From Orthonyx spaldingii (taxonomy: Eukaryota > Chordata > Aves > Passeriformes > Orthonychidae): a DNA stretch of 64,000 bases. The notes under the pieces were generated by a model that ran no database searches, had not been told where the DNA came from, and saw only the letters and a program-made list of their open reading frames with translations. The translations under genes were made by a program, and so were the position numbers. Positions 58,835-64,000 of the stretch are shown here, piece by piece (position 1 is the stretch's first letter; the number at the start of each line of letters is the position of its first letter). The stretch spans positions 806,001 through 870,000 of the forward strand of contig VZTJ01005995.1 in NCBI GenBank assembly GCA_013397795.1, in the 5' to 3' direction.

Positions 58835-61320
58835 TTAAAAGTGCCTGTGTCCTGGGGGAAGCACTGTAGTACAGGTTCTGTAGATATCAAATGAAGAAGG
58901 TAGAGGAGGATGAGAGGATGTGACATGACTGGAGGTTCATGAGTTGAGTTCCCAAAAAAAGTAGCAAAGGAGCTATCATGGCACGTGGGTAATTTTCAAT
59001 ATTTCAGTTTTTCAACCAAACAATTATTTAACATGAAGAGTATAACTTTGTCAGAGATCAGAAATTAATACTTTCATAGTTTTACACCAATGCTAATTAC
59101 TAGGGCTGCAGAGATTTTCTTTGATCTGATTTTAATTCAGCAAAAGGACTTTGAAAGCACATGTATTTATGAGATCTCATTGTCTACTAGCATGCTTTTA
59201 AGATAAGGTAGCCAGAGCTATTAAACCAAGGCAGACAGGCTTAGAGCCAAAGATTTACTTACATGTGCAGGTACATGAGCTATGATGTCACAATGAGTGT
59301 GATTTAGTTGATTACAAACAGATATCTAACATTATTTGAGATACAGTAGATCATCAGAGATATCTCCTGTTGTTCATAGTATTTCACAACCTTCAAGAGA
59401 TCTGTAGCCTGTTAGAATGACAACTAGAGGTCAGATAAGACAACCAAGGGGATCTCACGTGCCACTAGTTACTATATTTATATAACCGCATTAAGCTCAA
59501 CGTTCAAAGCTATTTCAGCAAAATCAATATTCTGATAACTTCTCTAGGTTTTAAACAATAGCTGTCAGATAGGACTCCTGAAGGTTTAGAAGGATGTCCC
59601 TGCCTCTGTGAGTCAGAAAAGATTTTGGCAGGAAGCAGGTAGGGAAACTACAGGCTTGTTAGAAGTCTAATCTAGGTGGCAGCCGGGCTGACCAGGGAAA
59701 TCCTATTGACTTTAGCTATCTGCATCAGGAACCACTACTTTTCAGTTTATTATTCAGATCATATTTACACCAGTGCTTTCCATATAGAAAAATTTGCCTT
59801 TCCAGAGCTAGTAGGTTTGTGCTAAGAAAAGTACTCTATAGTGGAGTTAGTTATTTTTATAGCTAAGCCGTAGGATTATTTGAAGTTTTGCTATAAAAAT
59901 TCTGCATAGGTACTGGAAAAGGAAAAAAGGAAAGCTCATGCCGTATCTATAAAACCAATCAACCAAAACTTTATCAAATAATATTTAAATTACTATATAC
60001 AATCTATTGAGAAACACCCAGAAAAAATGTCCTAAACAGAAATAAATTTACATTGATATAACACTATTAAAGCCACTAACTAATTGTACTTCAACTTTCA
60101 ATTGAATTACATCCAGAAATGAAAAGTTGCATTTTACATATTATGTAGCTGTGTTTAGTAGTTGTCTTTTAGTCTTTAGGAATATGTTTTCTTAAGGTAT
60201 GTACAAACTGAAAAATTGATCTGTCTGGTAACAGCATTGCAGGAATTAATTCTCACCTTTGTTTACAAGAATTGTAAGAAGAAAATTCTCTGCTGGCCTA
60301 GCTTAGTTTGAAGTCATTGAAATAACATCAAGAGAGAATGTGGCAGTAGTTCCAAGTGTATTTTGTGATTATTTTAACAATCATTAGATATTTTATTTTA
60401 AATATATTGTTCCAGATGCTGGTTTGTTGCTTTTTTTTTCATAGCAACATTTTACCTTAAATAAATAATTATCTATATCATCTTTTTCCATACAAATATA
60501 ATATATTTCAAAGAATGCTTAATTTTTCCTGGCTAATTTATGCAGTCTAGCAGGCTACCTCTAGTATGTTAGACTTACAGTTAATATATTTATTTTTCCA
60601 CCTGTAACTACATCCTGCCTAATTTCTGTTACTGTCTTTGCACATATAATGCCCAAATTTTCAAAATAGCTTAAAACACAGAATTTTTATCCAGTTACAC
60701 TGAGGGTGATCCTTCATTAACATATACAATGGTGTTAAGTGGCTTACCTATGTCTCTTAGAAGTTTTTAGAAAAGTCTGACTGCTTTTCTAGCATGAGTG
60801 TGTGTGTGTGTCTATGTATGTGTGTGTATGTACTTGTTGGTTGTTTTTCCCTAGCTGTACAATATGTTATGAGGTTTAAAGTGTCATCTCATTAGAGCTT
60901 AATAGTATTGAGTGTTGGCTCCAAACACCACTTAGCGATTATGATCCGAGTTGTATATTATATAAATAGCTAATTGTTTAACCTGATATTTCTCATCTGT
61001 ATCAAGGAAACAGATAAGAAATCTGACCTTTATTTGAATAAAAAATTTCATTAGAATTTCCCAAACTAATCATCATCATGGTCATACTATTTACCTCTGT
61101 TATGTACTTACGTGTGGCAGCAACAAGGTGAATAACAATATTTGTTATTTTTAATTATGTTTCAGTCCACAAGATAAAAAACCAAAAATATCTAATAAGG
61201 CTTGTAAATCATTAGCTATTCTAAAACTAATGACAATTATCTGCAGTCCATTCCAGGAATCATATCTGATCTTAGTGGTCATTATCTATCTTCATCCTAT
61301 GTTTAAAGCAATTAGGGCTT
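58835..61320. other. AT-rich DNA without recognisable gene
   Basis: No gene seen. An interrupted (TG)n/(TATG) stretch lies at 60797-60832. Confidence 0.5.
60797..60832. repeat. Interrupted (TG)n microsatellite
   Basis: TG repeats with TATG interruptions. Confidence 0.9.
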
Positions 61321-61399
61321 TTAAGCTGACAGACACAGCAGTTTGTGGAAGCAGTTCCTGGGCTCTGCTTTGCAATCTTCTAGATCTTCTGGGAACCTT

Positions 61400-62680
61400 G
61401 TCCAAGATCACTGTAAAACTTGTGGGAGGTCTCTGAGAAATATCAAAGTGCCTGCTGCTGAGAGAAAAGTACTGCCTTGGGGTGCTATGACTGCCAGCCT
61501 CTAGCAGCTTCTAACAAGCTCTGTGAGCTGTCCTTGACCAAAGGGGACTGCTGGTGAGGAACGGTCTTGGAATCCTTGCAACAGGTGCAAGGGAGGGACC
61601 CATATAAGAGCTGGTCTTGAGCATGGCTCATGGAAGCACCTAACAGATGTAGCCTTCTGTGTAGAAAGGGATCAGGACTCTGCTCAGGACAGCATATGTG
61701 TACTCAGGGGTGGGGATCATGCATTGCAGAGCAGCCACTGCAGCAGCTGTGTCTACAACCTCAGACTTTGACCCAGACCAAGTTTCTGGGGGAGGACACA
61801 ACTCAGCAGCACTAGAACTGTAGGGAGTGTCTGTGGCAAAGAGGAATATTTCTTGTCTGCAAGAGATGGGCAAACTGGTGGACTACTTGTGTTGAAAAAT
61901 AAAGAAGCTAGGGAGGAGCAGGTTGACTCATCTCTGGTGCTACAGAGATTGACTGGATCTTCTCTAAACCCCTTCAGCCTCAAAAGCCTGAGTCCAGAAT
62001 CCTGAGAGGAAGGAAAAAGATAAATAACAGGATCAGAGCTCTGGACTTTTGAGAGAAGACTTCAGTCTCTTCAGAGACCTGCTTGTAAGAGATCAATAGC
62101 AGATGGTGCTAGAGTGAAGAGGGGTGTAGGAATGCTGGTTTTGTTGGATGGCCTTTCTGGGTGATTTTGTCTTGTGTGTGTGTATATAGACTGACCTTCA
62201 ATATCAAGGATGGTCTATTGTGATGACTCAGTTACCAAACAAAGGTAGCAGGAGGCCTGCATGGATGAAAAAAGTCATCATTTAATTCAAACATAAGTCA
62301 AAAAAAAAAAGATGTGGAAGCAGGAGGAATACAGAGACACTGTCTGAGCATGTGGAGATGAGATTTAAAAGGCTAAAGCCCATCTGATATTGAATCTCAC
62401 AAAAGTTGTGAATGGCGATGGGAAGGGTAAACCAGCAGTAAAAGGAACTTTGGTAAATATGGGCCCCTGGCTGTATGGGGCAGAGGATGTGGTACCAGAG
62501 GAATTGGAGTCATTGAAAGCTCGGCCTGTTCTTTCACCTTGACCTTACTGCTGAGATTTGCCTCCAGAAGTCTCAGACCCCTGAGGTGCATGGTGAGGTC
62601 TAGAGCAAACACAGGCATGCAGGAGAGTTGGACTGGATAATCAGAGACCCTTCTAACCTCAACCAGTATATAAGTCTGAT
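61400..62680 (+). mobile_element. CR1 LINE retaining 5' sequence, large internal deletion
   Basis: The left half (61440-61990) matches what I recall of the 5' and ORF1-like region of avian CR1: 'gaatccttgcaacaggtgcaagggagggacc', then an open stretch from ATG 61630 encoding MEAPNRCSLLCRKGSG and, further on, GSCIAEQP and LCLQPQTL, followed by 'ctgcaagagatgggcaaac'. The middle has the ORF1-ORF2 junction ('aggaggcctgcatggatga', 'gcaggaggaatacagagacactgtc', 62250-62345). The right end has the 3' terminus type ('gttggactggataatcagagacccttctaacctcaacc', 62628-62664). Nearly all of ORF2, including endonuclease and reverse transcriptase, is missing. Frames are broken; inactive. Confidence 0.7.
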
Positions 62681-62689
62681 GCCAATTTA

Positions 62690-64000
62690 TGAGACAGCTA
62701 ATTCCATAAGGGAGACAGTTTCATTATCACAAATATTTTAGTTATTTACATAACTATATTCAGGTTAAAGAAAATAGACAATTTTTGGATTGCAAATCTC
62801 TTCTTCAAGGGGGCTCCAGACAGAGGTACTGAAATAAAAAATGGGAATTAGATTCTTCTAACAATTGAATGCTTTTTCAAGTCCTATGTTTTAGTATTCA
62901 TACATGACTAGCTTCTTGATAGATATCTTTGCTAACAGTTTATCTAATTTTATCCATCACTTAATGACACCTTACAAAATACTTGATGTAAAATGAAAAT
63001 ACATCTCATTTTTGAAAACTGGTGTTTATCTTTCCAAAAGAATTTCTATTTAAATTAATTGAATAAATGAATTAATCATGGAAAGTCATTTTCTTGCACA
63101 TATGAAAGAGGAAACTGTTTATTATGAGAAACATTTCCTTGATATATATTTGTCATCATTAGAAATAATTAAAATTCAAAACAGCTCTGTCAAGTAATTT
63201 ATTTCACAAAATATAGTACCTTTACGACATAAAACCTTACATTAAAGAGCTTTTCATAAACCTCTTACAAATACTTAATTAATTTAATATCAACAGTTTT
63301 TCTTGATGGGACTATTTATTCTTTTTAAATAAATAATAACATTGTTATAAGTCAATGCCTACTAAAGATTTTGACAGGCCGTTTTGTGTTATTTTGCAAT
63401 GACTGTAACTAGATTTACAGAAAGCAAAAATATTTGTATAGTTGCAATGATCCTTGTGGAAAAATAGTAAAAAATTTCTTTCTGTATTCAGGAAAAGAAA
63501 AACTAATTTTAAGATGTGCAGTCTTAAACTTATTACCTTAACAGACAAACTATATTTGTAGTAAGATAATTTTAATGGGGATGAGAATTTAGGGGGAAAA
63601 CACTATTGTCTTTAACTTAAGTTTTCTAAGGCAAAAAAAATTATATTTAAGTACTATCAGAAGATTTATATACACATACTACTCATTAAGTTTCTTTTTT
63701 CTGTGTGGGTTTTGGATTTTTAAATTTCCTGATATTATTCATTTATGGGATGGGGGGAGGGAATGGAATTAAAAAGTTCGCATAATGAAATGTGTTTTAA
63801 AATCAAGTGGAGAAATTGTTCTCAGGCCTTATAGAAAAAGACAGTTAAACCAATCAGATTTCCTTCCCACTAATTTTATTCTCATATAGATTCTGCCCAT
63901 ACATCTAAACTTTCTTTCTTTCCACTAGCTTTTAACCATAACATTAAGGGAAGATATATTGAGATTATGTCCTTCAGGGATATAAGAGGGTTTTGAAGTT
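62690..64000. other. AT-rich DNA without recognisable gene
   Basis: No gene or known repeat recognised up to the window end. Confidence 0.5.

Noticed and set aside
1..64000. tRNA, rRNA, snRNA, CRISPR or operon structures
   Set aside because: None recognised by eye; a covariance-model scan would be needed for small structured RNAs.

Overview
This window looks like avian nuclear DNA from a gene-poor, AT-rich region (deep intronic or intergenic). The diagnostic signals are repeats. There are many CR1 retroposon pieces, some with the bird-typical 3' tail built on ATTCTATG, one with a readable reverse-transcriptase motif, and one with a 5' ORF1-like part. There are also endogenous-retrovirus LTRs of at least two families that recur inside the window on both strands. 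The LTR types are those I associate with Neoaves and passerines, but species cannot be assigned by eye. No rRNA, tRNA, CRISPR or bacterial-type operon was seen.

Layout. 1-2700: AT-rich DNA with one CR1. 2700-6700: a dense repeat cluster, with ancient CR1-like fragments, a deleted LTR (3075-3484), a long LTR (5140-6090), and a nearly complete LTR of a second family 25-30 bp further on. 8165-8800: CR1 ORF2/3'UTR remnant. 13290-14505: a CR1 whose two flanks are separated by a minus-strand LTR. 18200-18525: a (CTTT)n microsatellite next to a CR1 tail. 21770-23045: two minus-strand CR1 copies. 26711-26869: a CR1 3' end. 31391-31467: a G/T-rich simple repeat. 32330-32605 and 38563-38670: LTR 3'-end fragments on the minus strand. 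33727-34040: a degenerate satellite-like repeat with TTAGGG. 41181-41216: a 36-N assembly gap. 42694-43355 and 52599-52880: two further LTR-like blocks. 56700-56775: a CR1 tail. 58550-58830: an LTR 5' part. 61400-62680: an internally deleted CR1 that keeps 5' sequence.

No complete protein-coding gene is visible. Three short intervals look like possible exons of unrecognised genes: 45203-45281 (+, signal-peptide-like first exon), 45988-46102 (-, 38 open codons with a strong splice donor), and 53947-54007 (+, 61 nt with good acceptor and donor). They are the most interesting non-repeat signals, but each rests on splice sites and an open frame only. The remaining unique DNA, from a few hundred bases to several kilobases at a time, shows no gene. 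I did not find a convincing new biological system. The useful leads are the exon candidates, several small tandem or inverted repeats, and rearrangements tied to LTR insertion.
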